Of a stretch of 62,868 nt of DNA, positions 34,213 to 42,257 are shown in pieces. The stretch covers positions 1 through 62,868 of the forward strand of contig DDMS01000021.1 in assembly GCA_002340765.1 (NCBI GenBank), written 5' to 3'. A program made the position numbers and the translations under genes. This stretch comes from Flavobacteriaceae bacterium UBA2540 (GTDB taxonomy: Bacteria > Bacteroidota > Bacteroidia > Flavobacteriales > Flavobacteriaceae). Under the pieces are notes generated by a model, which ran no database searches, was not told the origin of the DNA, and saw only the letters and a program-made list of their open reading frames with translations. Each line of letters starts with the position of its first letter. Position 1 is the stretch's first letter.

Positions 34213-34581
34213 ATGTTAAGCAAACAATTTGTTAATTTATTAAATACTTTTGACCCTATTCATCTAGAACAAATGTACAGGGTGAAATTAATGAACCGTG
34301 AAGACACCAAATTTGCTATTGATCGGAAGATTCTTTCTGATATTCTGCCAGAATTAGTTGAAAATTAAGCCATATTAGAAATCAATAGCGTGAGATTCCC
34401 GAGCTACCAAAGTTAATATTTTGATGATCATAATCTAACATTTTATAAAGATCATCATAATGGCAGAACCAATCGCTTTAAGGTACGCATCTGGAAATAT
34501 GTTGAGTCTAATTTATTATTCTTAGAAATCAAACATAAATATAAAGGACTTACGAATAAAAAAGAACGTAGTTTTCATTAA
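34213..34581 (+). pseudogene. VTC-domain (polyphosphate polymerase-like) protein, N-terminal remnant
   Basis: A single frame from ATG 34213 reads as a VTC-domain N-terminus: KLMNREDTKFAIDRKIL, then LEINSVRFPSYQS, FYKDHHNGRTNRFKVRIWKY and LLFLEIKHKYKG. It is broken by in-frame TAA codons at 34366-34368 and 34414-34416, where the family has Tyr and a hydrophobic residue respectively, so each could be a single-base change. Family resemblance ends near 34569, after which the barrel-gene N-terminus is found on the other strand. It is non-functional. The 87 bases between it and purT hold the purT promoter. Confidence 0.8.
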
Positions 34582-34690
34582 AAGCTAAAGAAACATTTAC
34601 ACTACCATTGAAAAATAGTTTTTCTAATTTTTCTTGAGAAGTTGTTGTGAAATAGAAAAATAGAAGTAGAAAAAAGAATGCTTTTTTCAT
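34565..34690 (-). pseudogene. N-terminal part of the disrupted outer membrane protein
   Basis: From ATG 34690, 31 bases after truB, a signal peptide (KKAFFFLLLFFYFTTTSQ) leads into EKLEKLFFNGSVNVSLAFNENY, which looks like the opening of a small barrel protein. The homologous-looking sequence ends near 34565 and a stop follows at 34552-34550. Same strand, same expected order and a plausible fit to the barrel end at 32378-32756 make it the other half of that gene (about 180 residues when joined). A tiny secreted peptide could still be made, but a function is unlikely. Confidence 0.7.
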
Positions 34691-34721
34691 AAAAAAAATT
34701 TAAATTTTAACTTACCAAAAA

Positions 34722-35414
34722 TTATTCCGAAGAAATTTGTTTGATAAATTCATCCACAGAAAGAGCTTCATTTACGCTAAAATCCCCAATTTTAGTTCTT
34801 CTTAAAGCTGATAAATACGCACCAGAATTCAATGCTTTTCCAAAGTCAAAAGCCAATGATCGAATATAAGTTCCTTTACTACAAATGATTTTAAAATCGA
34901 GATTTGGGAAGTTAATTTTTGTAATTTCAAATTCAAAAATCGTAATTTCTCTTGATTTTATCTCTGCTGTTCCACCTTTTCTTGCTATGTCATACAAACG
35001 TTTTCCTTCTTGTTTTATCGCAGAAAAAATGGGTGGTTTTTGCTGAATAATTCCAATAAATTGCTTGGTTGTTTTATGTATAATTTCATCAGAAATATGA
35101 TCTGTAGGAAAATTTTTATCAATTGAAGTCTCTAAATCATAACTTGGGGTTGTTGCACCCAAAGTAAAAGTTCCTGAATATTCTTTGATTTGCGCCTGAT
35201 ATGAGTCAATATTTTTGGTTTGATTTCCAGTGCAAAGAATCAATAATCCAGAAGCAAGTGGATCTAAAGTGCCTGCATGACCTACTTTTATATTTTTCAA
35301 ATGGAATCGCTGTTTGATGTGCCAACGTAATTTATTGACTACCTGAAATGACGTCCAACCTAAAGGTTTATCAATCAATAAAACTTGACCATTTTTGAAG
35401 TTTTCTTCGGTCAT
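34722..35414 (-). CDS. truB: tRNA pseudouridine(55) synthase
   Basis: It converts U55 in the T-loop of tRNAs to pseudouridine. The 230-residue protein starts with the family block LLIDKPLGWTSFQVVNKLR near 12-30 and has the catalytic Asp in GHAGTLDPLASGLLIL near 47-60. RLYDIARKG near 138 and CSKGTYIRSLAFDFGKAL near 181-198 are also present. There is no C-terminal PUA extension, as is common in shorter bacterial forms. It is the last intact gene of the order ftsX, DUF3098, uppP, truB, which I recall as conserved in Bacteroidota. It begins eight bases after uppP. Confidence 0.95.
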   Translation of the reverse strand: MTEENFKNGQVLLIDKPLGWTSFQVVNKLRWHIKQRFHLKNIKVGHAGTLDPLASGLLILCTGNQTKNIDSYQAQIKEYSGTFTLGATTPSYDLETSIDKNFPTDHISDEIIHKTTKQFIGIIQQKPPIFSAIKQEGKRLYDIARKGGTAEIKSREITIFEFEITKINFPNLDFKIICSKGTYIRSLAFDFGKALNSGAYLSALRRTKIGDFSVNEALSVDEFIKQISSE

Positions 35415-35422
35415 GAAAATCT

Positions 35423-36232
35423 TTAAATAGTTAGTTTATAAAAGGAAAAATGAATTATTAACAAGGTTATTCCGAATAAAATCCGATAATATCCAAAAAT
35501 CTTAAACCCTTTTTTACTCAAATAATCAATAAACGATTTGATGGCAATCAATGCTAGAACAAAAGCTAAAATATTACCAACAATTAAGTAGTTGATTTGA
35601 TCAGTTGAAAGTTCAAAACCTGCTTTATAATAATCGTAACTTTTCTTTAAAGTTGCACCTAACATTGTAGGAACAGCTAGGAAAAAAGAAAATTCTGCAG
35701 CGGTTTTTCTATTGATTTTTTGTGTCATTCCCCCCACAATACTTGCACCACTTCTTGAGGTTCCAGGAATCATGGCAAGACACTGGAAAAGTCCAATTTT
35801 AAATGCTGTTACATAGCTGATTTTAGTATAAACAGTCGGATTTTCAGAATCAAATTCCTCATTGGCTTTGAACCAGTCATCTACTTTTAAAAGAATAAAT
35901 CCTCCAATAATCAAAGAAACTGCCACAGTTACTGGGCTTTCTAACAATTCGTCAATTACATCACTTAATAATAAACCTAAAATCAGAGCAGGAATAAATG
36001 CCACTACCAATTTTAAATAAAAATCGAAACTTTGAAAAAATCGTTTCCAATATAAAACCACTACTGATAAAATAGCACCTAGTTGAATGACAATTGTAAA
36101 AAGTTTGGTAAAATCGTCTGTGGCAATTCTCATAAAAGACGATGCAATAATCATATGGCCTGTTGAAGAGACTGGTAAATATTCAGTAATTCCCTCAATT
36201 ATTGCTAAAATAATCGCTTCAATTAAATTCAT
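35423..36232 (-). CDS. uppP: Undecaprenyl-diphosphatase
   Basis: It recycles the lipid carrier for cell-wall synthesis by removing a phosphate from undecaprenyl diphosphate. The 269-residue integral membrane protein (BacA family) has the two signature regions: EGITEYLPVSSTGHMII near 14-30 (catalytic Glu and Ser-Ser-Thr-Gly-His) and PGTSRSGASIVGG near 156-168 (Arg for phosphate binding). About eight membrane helices are visible. It lies two bases after the DUF3098 gene. Confidence 0.95.
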   Translation of the reverse strand: MNLIEAIILAIIEGITEYLPVSSTGHMIIASSFMRIATDDFTKLFTIVIQLGAILSVVVLYWKRFFQSFDFYLKLVVAFIPALILGLLLSDVIDELLESPVTVAVSLIIGGFILLKVDDWFKANEEFDSENPTVYTKISYVTAFKIGLFQCLAMIPGTSRSGASIVGGMTQKINRKTAAEFSFFLAVPTMLGATLKKSYDYYKAGFELSTDQINYLIVGNILAFVLALIAIKSFIDYLSKKGFKIFGYYRILFGITLLIIHFSFYKLTI

Positions 36233-36234
36233 AA

Positions 36235-36477
36235 TTATTTTTTAGGATCAGCTAAAATTGCATAAATTTCAACTCCAAGACCAATAATTACCAAAGTTGG
36301 CGCCAAACGAATTCGTTGCCAATTGTAAATTTCTTCGTTAAAAACATTAGGGTCGTCACTACCTCCACCAGCCATAAAAATAAAACCAATGGCGATGAAA
36401 GCAATTCCGATCAACATGAAAACATAATTTTTCTTTCCAAAAAGAAAAGTTTGATTTGAGTTTGCTTCGTTTTTCAT
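36235..36477 (-). CDS. DUF3098 family small membrane protein
   Basis: An 80-residue protein with two membrane helices (about 14-36 and 59-76) joined by a loop with GGSDDPNVFNEEIYNWQRIR, the typical DUF3098 hairpin. The function is unknown. The constant place between ftsX and uppP suggests a link to cell envelope growth or division, possibly as a small FtsX or UppP partner; this is inference from context only. Confidence 0.85.
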   Translation of the reverse strand: MKNEANSNQTFLFGKKNYVFMLIGIAFIAIGFIFMAGGGSDDPNVFNEEIYNWQRIRLAPTLVIIGLGVEIYAILADPKK

Positions 36478-36487
36478 AATAAAAATT

Positions 36488-37366
36488 TTAATAATAAAGC
36501 TCGTCTGTTTTTAAATTTAAAAAACGCTGAGTTGCAAAAAATGTACTCATCAAAGTAATTGCAAAAGAGGTAAAAATAATCCCTAAAAAAAGCAAAACTA
36601 ACGTAGGGAAATCTTCTAAAATAGCCAAACTCGGAATGTGTTTGTCAATATAATAAACCACAAAAGCCAATCCAATCAATGCGAAAAAAGCTCCAATCAT
36701 CCCTAGTTTTATGCTTGTCAGAATAAATGGTTTTCTGATAAAACTTTTTGTTGCACCAACCATTTGCATAGTTTTAATGGTAAATCTTTTTGAATAAATC
36801 GTTAATCTGATAGAGCTGTTAATTAAAATAATAGCTATAATTCCAAAAAAACTACTTGCAACTAACAACCAAAAACTGACTCTTTTGATGTTTTCGGTCA
36901 ATAAATTTATCAAAGGTTTGTCATAAGAAACAGCAGTCACAAAGGTGTTTTCTAAATATTTTTGCTCTAATTCTAGCATTTTTTCAGGATTTACAAATTC
37001 CGCTTTAAGATAAAGATCAATTCCGTTTTTAAGTGGATTTTTACCTAAAAATTCTAAAAAATCTTCGCCAATTTCTTCGCTATATATTATTGCAGCTTGC
37101 TCTTTGCTGGTGTAAATTGCTTTATTGGTAAAGGATTCCTCTAAAATTGATTTTAAAAAAGCATCAATTTGATTTTGAGTTACTTCATCTTTTAAAAATA
37201 AAGTAATTACTACTTGTTCTTTTAAGATATTGGCAACTTTGGTTGATTTTAATAAAATCAACCCTAAAATTCCGACCATAAATAATACCAAGGCAATGCT
37301 AATTACTACAGAAAAGTAAGAGGATTGTAAACGCCTTTTTTGATAAGAATCAAATTTTGATGACAT
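36488..37366 (-). CDS. ftsX: Cell division protein FtsX
   Basis: It is the membrane subunit of the FtsEX complex that couples ATP hydrolysis to activation of septal peptidoglycan hydrolases. The 292-residue protein has the FtsX layout: TM1 (about 17-40), an extracytoplasmic domain to about 160 (VVITLFLKDEVTQNQIDAF), and three further helices with the cytoplasmic MVGATKSFIRKPF segment near 202-214. FtsE is not adjacent, as I recall for Bacteroidota. The M23 peptidase at 4794 is a conceivable target of such a complex, but nothing here shows it. Confidence 0.92.
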   Translation of the reverse strand: MSSKFDSYQKRRLQSSYFSVVISIALVLFMVGILGLILLKSTKVANILKEQVVITLFLKDEVTQNQIDAFLKSILEESFTNKAIYTSKEQAAIIYSEEIGEDFLEFLGKNPLKNGIDLYLKAEFVNPEKMLELEQKYLENTFVTAVSYDKPLINLLTENIKRVSFWLLVASSFFGIIAIILINSSIRLTIYSKRFTIKTMQMVGATKSFIRKPFILTSIKLGMIGAFFALIGLAFVVYYIDKHIPSLAILEDFPTLVLLFLGIIFTSFAITLMSTFFATQRFLNLKTDELYY

Positions 37367-37447
37367 CGATTTTAATTATTAAACGCTAGCAAGATACAAA
37401 AAATTGATGTCAGTTTTTGAGTTGAAATTTGATGATTTTTTGATTAA

Positions 37448-37861
37448 TTATTGAATTTCTTGACACAATTCAATCAACACTCCATTTGTTGTTTTTGGAT
37501 GCAAAAAAACAACTAATTTATTGTCAGCACCTTTTTTGGCTCCCGAAATTTCAGGATCATTTAAAACACTAAAACCTTCGTTTTTTAATCTTACAATTTC
37601 TGCATGAATATCTTGAACCAAAAAAGCAATATGATGAATTCCTTCTCCCTTTTTTTCAATGAATTTTGCAATTGGACTTTCTGGATTTGTGGCTTGTAAC
37701 AATTCGATTTTATTTGGCCCAGATTTAAAAAATGATGTTTTCACACTTTCAGAAGCAACTTCTTCTATTTTATAATGAGATTCACCAAAAAGTGATGCAA
37801 AAAGTGCGTTTGATTTTTCTAAATCTTTGACAGCAATTCCGATATGTTCTATTTTTTCCAT
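37448..37861 (-). CDS. mce: Methylmalonyl-CoA epimerase
   Basis: It interconverts (R)- and (S)-methylmalonyl-CoA between propionyl-CoA carboxylase and the B12-dependent mutase. The 137-residue vicinal-oxygen-chelate protein has metal ligands His in KIEHIGIAV near 6, His in GIHHIAFLVQD near 76-77, and a C-terminal Glu in NGVLIELCQ near 132. The length is normal. It is a stand-alone gene between ftsX and the terminator of the DUF5689 gene. Confidence 0.93.
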   Translation of the reverse strand: MEKIEHIGIAVKDLEKSNALFASLFGESHYKIEEVASESVKTSFFKSGPNKIELLQATNPESPIAKFIEKKGEGIHHIAFLVQDIHAEIVRLKNEGFSVLNDPEISGAKKGADNKLVVFLHPKTTNGVLIELCQEIQ

Positions 37862-37874
37862 GATGTAAAAGTAA

Positions 37875-37909
37875 AAAAACCAGTAAACAAAATGTGTTTA
37901 CTGGTTTTT
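37875..37909 (-). terminator. Intrinsic terminator of the TonB receptor-DUF5689 operon
   Basis: AAAAACCAGTAAACA (37875-37889) and TGTTTACTGGTTTTT (37895-37909) form a perfect 15-bp stem with a five-base loop, followed by more T residues on the minus strand. It lies 24 bases past the DUF5689 gene stop and before mce. Confidence 0.85.
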
Positions 37910-37932
37910 AAATATGTTAAAATTATTAAAAT

Positions 37933-39351
37933 TTATTTTGCTAAAACTCTAAAATCATCAATCATATAGGCGCCGTCTAAGGTAGTATCTGTTCCTGAAC
38001 CTGTAAACTTAAATCCTACATGCAATGTCCCTGAATATGATGAGATATCAATCAAACCACCATCTTTAAACGCATACCAAGCATCACTCATAACAGGTTT
38101 ATTATATGTAATAGGTGTCCATGTTGCTGTTGTAGCATTGCTTCCATTAAAATCCGTTGAAACAAAAACTTCTAGTGTATTTAAAGGCGAATCTAAATGG
38201 TGTTGTGCTACTTGAAAGTTTAAAAATTCATTGGTTTGAGTGTCCATATTGATTCCTGGAGAAATTAACCAAGCTATATTTACAGCATTATTGGTTCTAA
38301 AAGCACTAAACTCGGCATAGCCATTTCCGCTAAAAACTTGCTCTGACCATAAAGCAGTACCAGCTTGAGCAACGTTTGTCCAACCTGGAAAATTAAATAC
38401 TGTATTATCTACAGAGGTATCAAAATCTTCTTCAATTAAAACCGTAAAATCACTAATATTTAAAGGAGTACATCTTGTACCATCCATACTTACATCTGTT
38501 GGTTTGTTCAATGCCAAGACTAAATCACTTCCATCAAATGTTTTTGATACCACTGCTGAAATACTTCCACCACCCGCAGGTAACACACTGAATTTAAACT
38601 CAGCAAAAGCACTGGTTTCTAAAATAAAGTTTGTGTAGCCAAAACCATCACAACTTTCTAATAAACGTTGTGTGTCAAATTGATCGTTTGCATCAACATA
38701 GGTCTTTCCTACTAAAGACGTTGGAAATTGAGCATCTTGAACTTTTACAAAAAGACCTACATGACTGTCGTTAATTTCTGAAAATTTTACTTCAATTGGA
38801 ACGATTTCTTCCGAATTTGCAGCTCTTAAAACGTGACTATCTGTTTGTTTAGTAGTTAAAGTTCCTAATCTTCCTGCTGAAAATTCACCTCCACCAATAG
38901 CAGTTACACCATCTCCTGTTCTTGATTCACCAATGTATAAATCTTTTAATTTGATATACACTTCTCTACCAATATTGAATTTATTGTATGAGTCAACCAT
39001 TTCAGTAACTACTTTTATAGCAGCTGTTGGATTGCTTGGTGCATCTTGAATAAAAAATTCTTTGTAGAAATTTCCTGTTTGATCTGAAGATGTTACATAT
39101 CCTTTTACATAAATATCAGAAGTAATTTGAGTTACTTGACCGTTTACTAAAAGACCCTTTAAATTGGCAATCGATATTTCTGTGACAGCTCCTGCAGTTG
39201 CTTCTGCTTGTAATTTGGTTAATGCCGCATTTTCTTCAGCTCCTAACGAATTTGGAACTTCGAAATTTCCATCTTCTACACAAGAGGTAAAAGAGATACT
39301 AGAAACAAATGCTAGCAATATGATGATTATTTTTGTTGTTTTCATGTTCAA
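37933..39351 (-). CDS. DUF5689 and choice-of-anchor J lipoprotein
   Basis: This is a 472-residue surface or periplasmic lipoprotein. The signal ends in SISFTSC with the lipidated Cys near 24. Residues 45-275 match the DUF5689 pattern (TEISIANLKGLLV ... ITSDIYVKGYVTSSDQTGNFYKE interrupted). Residues 305-470 form a jelly-roll of the choice-of-anchor J type (DFDTSVDNTVFNFPGWTN; MIDDFRVL at the end), often carbohydrate- or surface-binding. It follows the TonB receptor gene by 13 bases and probably works as its substrate-capture partner, comparable to a SusD-like lipoprotein though unrelated in sequence. Confidence 0.88.
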   Translation of the reverse strand: MNMKTTKIIIILLAFVSSISFTSCVEDGNFEVPNSLGAEENAALTKLQAEATAGAVTEISIANLKGLLVNGQVTQITSDIYVKGYVTSSDQTGNFYKEFFIQDAPSNPTAAIKVVTEMVDSYNKFNIGREVYIKLKDLYIGESRTGDGVTAIGGGEFSAGRLGTLTTKQTDSHVLRAANSEEIVPIEVKFSEINDSHVGLFVKVQDAQFPTSLVGKTYVDANDQFDTQRLLESCDGFGYTNFILETSAFAEFKFSVLPAGGGSISAVVSKTFDGSDLVLALNKPTDVSMDGTRCTPLNISDFTVLIEEDFDTSVDNTVFNFPGWTNVAQAGTALWSEQVFSGNGYAEFSAFRTNNAVNIAWLISPGINMDTQTNEFLNFQVAQHHLDSPLNTLEVFVSTDFNGSNATTATWTPITYNKPVMSDAWYAFKDGGLIDISSYSGTLHVGFKFTGSGTDTTLDGAYMIDDFRVLAK

Positions 39352-39364
39352 TTTGTATTATATT

Positions 39365-42121
39365 TTAAAATCTTAAGTTTACGTTTAAAAAGTAAGTAGT
39401 CCCTCTACCATACCAATATTTGTTACCAAAAACAGGGGTGTCTAATGCTTTATCATCTCTTAATTGTCTGAAATTGGCATTTCGTCCTTGCTCAAATCCA
39501 CCCGATTTGTATTCTTGATTGAATAAGTTATTTACGGTTGCAAAAACACTGATAAATTTATCATCAATTTTCCATGATTTACCACCAATTAAATTGACAA
39601 CCATATAATTATCAAATTTTTCTTGTTGTAATAATTCTCTTGCTAATGCCGGATCATAATCATTAAAAGGCAATCCATCAGCATCTGTATAAAAATTGCT
39701 AGATCTGTTTAATGGTGCAACATCTACAAAAATATCACTGAAAAAATTTGTAGTTGCTCCAATCCACCAATAATCTGGATCTCTGTATTCAAATCCAACT
39801 GAATACGCCTTTTGAGGACCTGAAGCCAATCTGAAGTTTTTTAAATTCGATTCTCCAAAGTTTTTAGATCCATTTGTAAAGCCAGCAATTTGAGTTTGTG
39901 AATTGTCTTCGGATGTTAAGTAAATATTTGGGTTGTTATCATAGGTAAACTGACCTATTGAAGCGGCTCCTTTTAATTTAATTGTTGGGGTTACTTGTGC
40001 TTCTAAACCTAGTTCAACACCCAAATGTTTTTTGTCAACTCCATTTAAAACTTCTTGTACAAAAGCGGTATTGTCTCCTCCAATTCCATCAGCAAAATAG
40101 AAAGAGATTTCAGTTGCATCTTTAATACTTGTATAATAACCTGTTAATCTTGAGGTAATTATAGGACTTCTAACGATATAACTTGCATCTACTGAAAATA
40201 TTTTTTCGCTTTGTAAGTTTTCAACAATGTTATTATTTTCTCTTGAATTAGAAAAAGTATTTCTAATTGTAGGAGCTTGTGTCATGTATCCAATATTTGC
40301 ATCTAGTAAATGACGACCTGTAATTTTGTAGGTTGCACCACCTTTCAAACCAAAATTGGTAAAATTAATAATATCCGATAAACCTAAGGAATTATTTGGA
40401 AACCTACCATTTTGATTTAATCCTCTTCTTTGATGAGATCTATTTGAAATATTAAAAGCTGTATAAAAATCTAATTTGTTATACTTAAACTGTAATTGTG
40501 TGAATGCACTAATAACTCCTGAAACTAGAGTGTAATTGTATTTAAATTTATCCCCTTCTTGAATAATTCTATTTTCATCTAATAAATTGTTTTGTTGTTG
40601 GTCTGATGTATCTGCAAATGGATTGATGTCTAAGTAACCTATTCCACCTAATAAATCTAAAACTTTTGCATAATTTTTAGAATACATTGTACTTGCTTCT
40701 AATTTTGCATTTAAGGTTATATTATCATTCAATGAAGAATTTAAAATTGAATTTATTGATATTTGTTTATCATCATTTCTGTCTTCATATAATACATAGG
40801 CATTATTTATTCCTTGAGATGCGTTTGTAATATTTGCATCATAAATTCTGTTCCAATCTATTTGACCATCATTTATAAAATCTTGTTGGGCATCAAAAGC
40901 ATCTGCTTTATCACCTTTTCTTAAAAAGAAACTTGGTAAATATTGATAATAAGTAGGGCTTGGATTTGCACCGCCATTAAAATCCAAACGGCTATTTCCA
41001 ATTTTCCCGAATTGATAAGATACGTTTGTGTTTAAAGATGTATTATCCGATATATCCCAATAATGATTCAACATTAAAATGGGTTCTTCAACTTCTTTTA
41101 CTCTTGAATTGGTTTTTCTTCCATTCAAATATCCCCAATATTCGTTGTATTTAATGTCTTTTAAATCATATACTTCTTGAGTATTTGGTGAAGATTTGCC
41201 GCGTTTGTTTGGAGCAAAAATAGAAGTGAAATTGATACTGTGTTTTTTGCCTATTTTTTTCTCAACAGATGCAAATATAGAATATGCATCATAACTAGAA
41301 CCTTCGTTAAAACCTTCATTTGCAGCTCTTCTACTTCCTGAAAAAGTAAAAGCCCAACCACTTTCTGTCATTCCTGTTGAATAAGTTGCCATAACTCTGT
41401 GCACATAACTTCTATTTGATGACGCGTATGAAATTCGAGTTCCTGGACGTTGTTGAGATGCTCTTGTATTGATGTTTGTAGAACCTAAAACCCCACCAAA
41501 AGTATAATTTGAAGCACTTAAGCCATTATTAAACTCTTGATTTCTTAACACATCATTTAAGCCTCCCCAATTGCTCCACTGTGCTCTGCCATCAAATAAT
41601 TTGTTCATTTCAATACCATTGATTAGTATTTTTCCGTTTCCAGAATCCAATCCTTTGATACTGAAAAACGACGAACTGAATTCAAAAGCAGCTGTTCTTA
41701 AAAAAATATCTTGAGTTGCTTGTAACAACCCAGTAATATTGTCAGAACCACCACCATCGTCATTTAATTCATCATCAGTAATAGTAATTAAACTTAAATC
41801 TTGGTCTTCAGTAATGTCTTTATAAAATAAAATAATACCTAAATCAATTGTTTTTCCTGAGAGCTCTATTGGAAAACTTTGAGTTTCATAGCCTATTAAT
41901 TTTAGCTCTACAATATAACTTCCATTTGGTATGTTTTTTAAATTAAACACACCATCAGTAGTCGTGGCCTGATTAGATGTGTTATTTAAAAGACTTACCA
42001 AAACCCCTTGTAGAGGATTATTGGAACCGCTTTCGATGACAGTTCCTTTTACAATATTTTGCGCATTAATTCCTAAAGCTAAGAATAACGAAGCAAATAT
42101 TGACAAAATAATTTTTCTCAT
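39365..42121 (-). CDS. TonB-dependent receptor with carboxypeptidase-like N-terminal domain
   Basis: A 918-residue outer membrane receptor. It consists of a signal peptide to about 20, a regulatory-like beta-sandwich (about 24-95; KGTVIESGSNNPLQGVLVSL), an unusually acidic linker with DDELNDDGGGSDN near 118-130, a plug (GNGKILINGIEMNKLFDG near 163-180), and a barrel ending in TTYFLNVNLRF. The substrate is unknown. It shares an operon with the DUF5689 lipoprotein and is divergent from a secreted nuclease/phosphatase-fold protein, so uptake of nucleic acid breakdown products or organophosphates is a reasonable hypothesis. Confidence 0.9.
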   Translation of the reverse strand: MRKIILSIFASLFLALGINAQNIVKGTVIESGSNNPLQGVLVSLLNNTSNQATTTDGVFNLKNIPNGSYIVELKLIGYETQSFPIELSGKTIDLGIILFYKDITEDQDLSLITITDDELNDDGGGSDNITGLLQATQDIFLRTAAFEFSSSFFSIKGLDSGNGKILINGIEMNKLFDGRAQWSNWGGLNDVLRNQEFNNGLSASNYTFGGVLGSTNINTRASQQRPGTRISYASSNRSYVHRVMATYSTGMTESGWAFTFSGSRRAANEGFNEGSSYDAYSIFASVEKKIGKKHSINFTSIFAPNKRGKSSPNTQEVYDLKDIKYNEYWGYLNGRKTNSRVKEVEEPILMLNHYWDISDNTSLNTNVSYQFGKIGNSRLDFNGGANPSPTYYQYLPSFFLRKGDKADAFDAQQDFINDGQIDWNRIYDANITNASQGINNAYVLYEDRNDDKQISINSILNSSLNDNITLNAKLEASTMYSKNYAKVLDLLGGIGYLDINPFADTSDQQQNNLLDENRIIQEGDKFKYNYTLVSGVISAFTQLQFKYNKLDFYTAFNISNRSHQRRGLNQNGRFPNNSLGLSDIINFTNFGLKGGATYKITGRHLLDANIGYMTQAPTIRNTFSNSRENNNIVENLQSEKIFSVDASYIVRSPIITSRLTGYYTSIKDATEISFYFADGIGGDNTAFVQEVLNGVDKKHLGVELGLEAQVTPTIKLKGAASIGQFTYDNNPNIYLTSEDNSQTQIAGFTNGSKNFGESNLKNFRLASGPQKAYSVGFEYRDPDYWWIGATTNFFSDIFVDVAPLNRSSNFYTDADGLPFNDYDPALARELLQQEKFDNYMVVNLIGGKSWKIDDKFISVFATVNNLFNQEYKSGGFEQGRNANFRQLRDDKALDTPVFGNKYWYGRGTTYFLNVNLRF

Positions 42122-42158
42122 AAATGGTTAATTGATTTAAATTTTTTTGAAATGCTCA

Positions 42159-42166
42159 CAAATTTA
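42159..42166 (-). promoter_or_regulatory. -7 element TAAATTTG before the TonB receptor operon
   Basis: It is an exact TAnnTTTG match on the minus strand, 38 bases before the receptor ATG; no well-spaced TTG is seen. It lies in the intergenic region shared with the divergent nuclease-fold gene, about 66 bases from that gene's -7 element. Confidence 0.4.
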
Positions 42167-42231
42167 ACTATTTTTAACAAATCCTAGTGTTAAAGTAACA
42201 TTATTTAATTATTAGCATGCATTTTGTTTTA

Positions 42232-42239
42232 TAAGTTTG
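42232..42239 (+). promoter_or_regulatory. -7 element TAAGTTTG before the EEP-family gene
   Basis: It is an exact TAnnTTTG match, 18 bases before the preferred ATG at 42258. It supports that start over the earlier one at 42237, which would lie inside the promoter. Confidence 0.5.
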
Positions 42240-42257
42240 CATTATAAACTTCAACCA

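Larger units (their letters stand above)
32743..34570. other. Foreign ~1.8-kb segment inserted into a barrel-protein gene
   Basis: The segment contains the M61 fragment, intact purT and, divergently, the VTC fragment. Both outer genes are truncated exactly where the barrel-protein gene halves begin. Hand counts of four 60-base lines in purT gave 37-53% G+C against 25% for one line of truB. No transposase, terminal inverted repeat or clear target duplication is seen. The left edge lies in a stretch (AGCTGAAGGAATTAAT, 32742-32757) readable as both M61 and barrel coding sequence, which suggests joining at microhomology. Confidence 0.7.

Noticed and set aside
32743..34570. The inserted segment as a transposon or integron cassette
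   Set aside because: I found no transposase or integrase, no terminal inverted repeats, no attC-like site and no clear target duplication.
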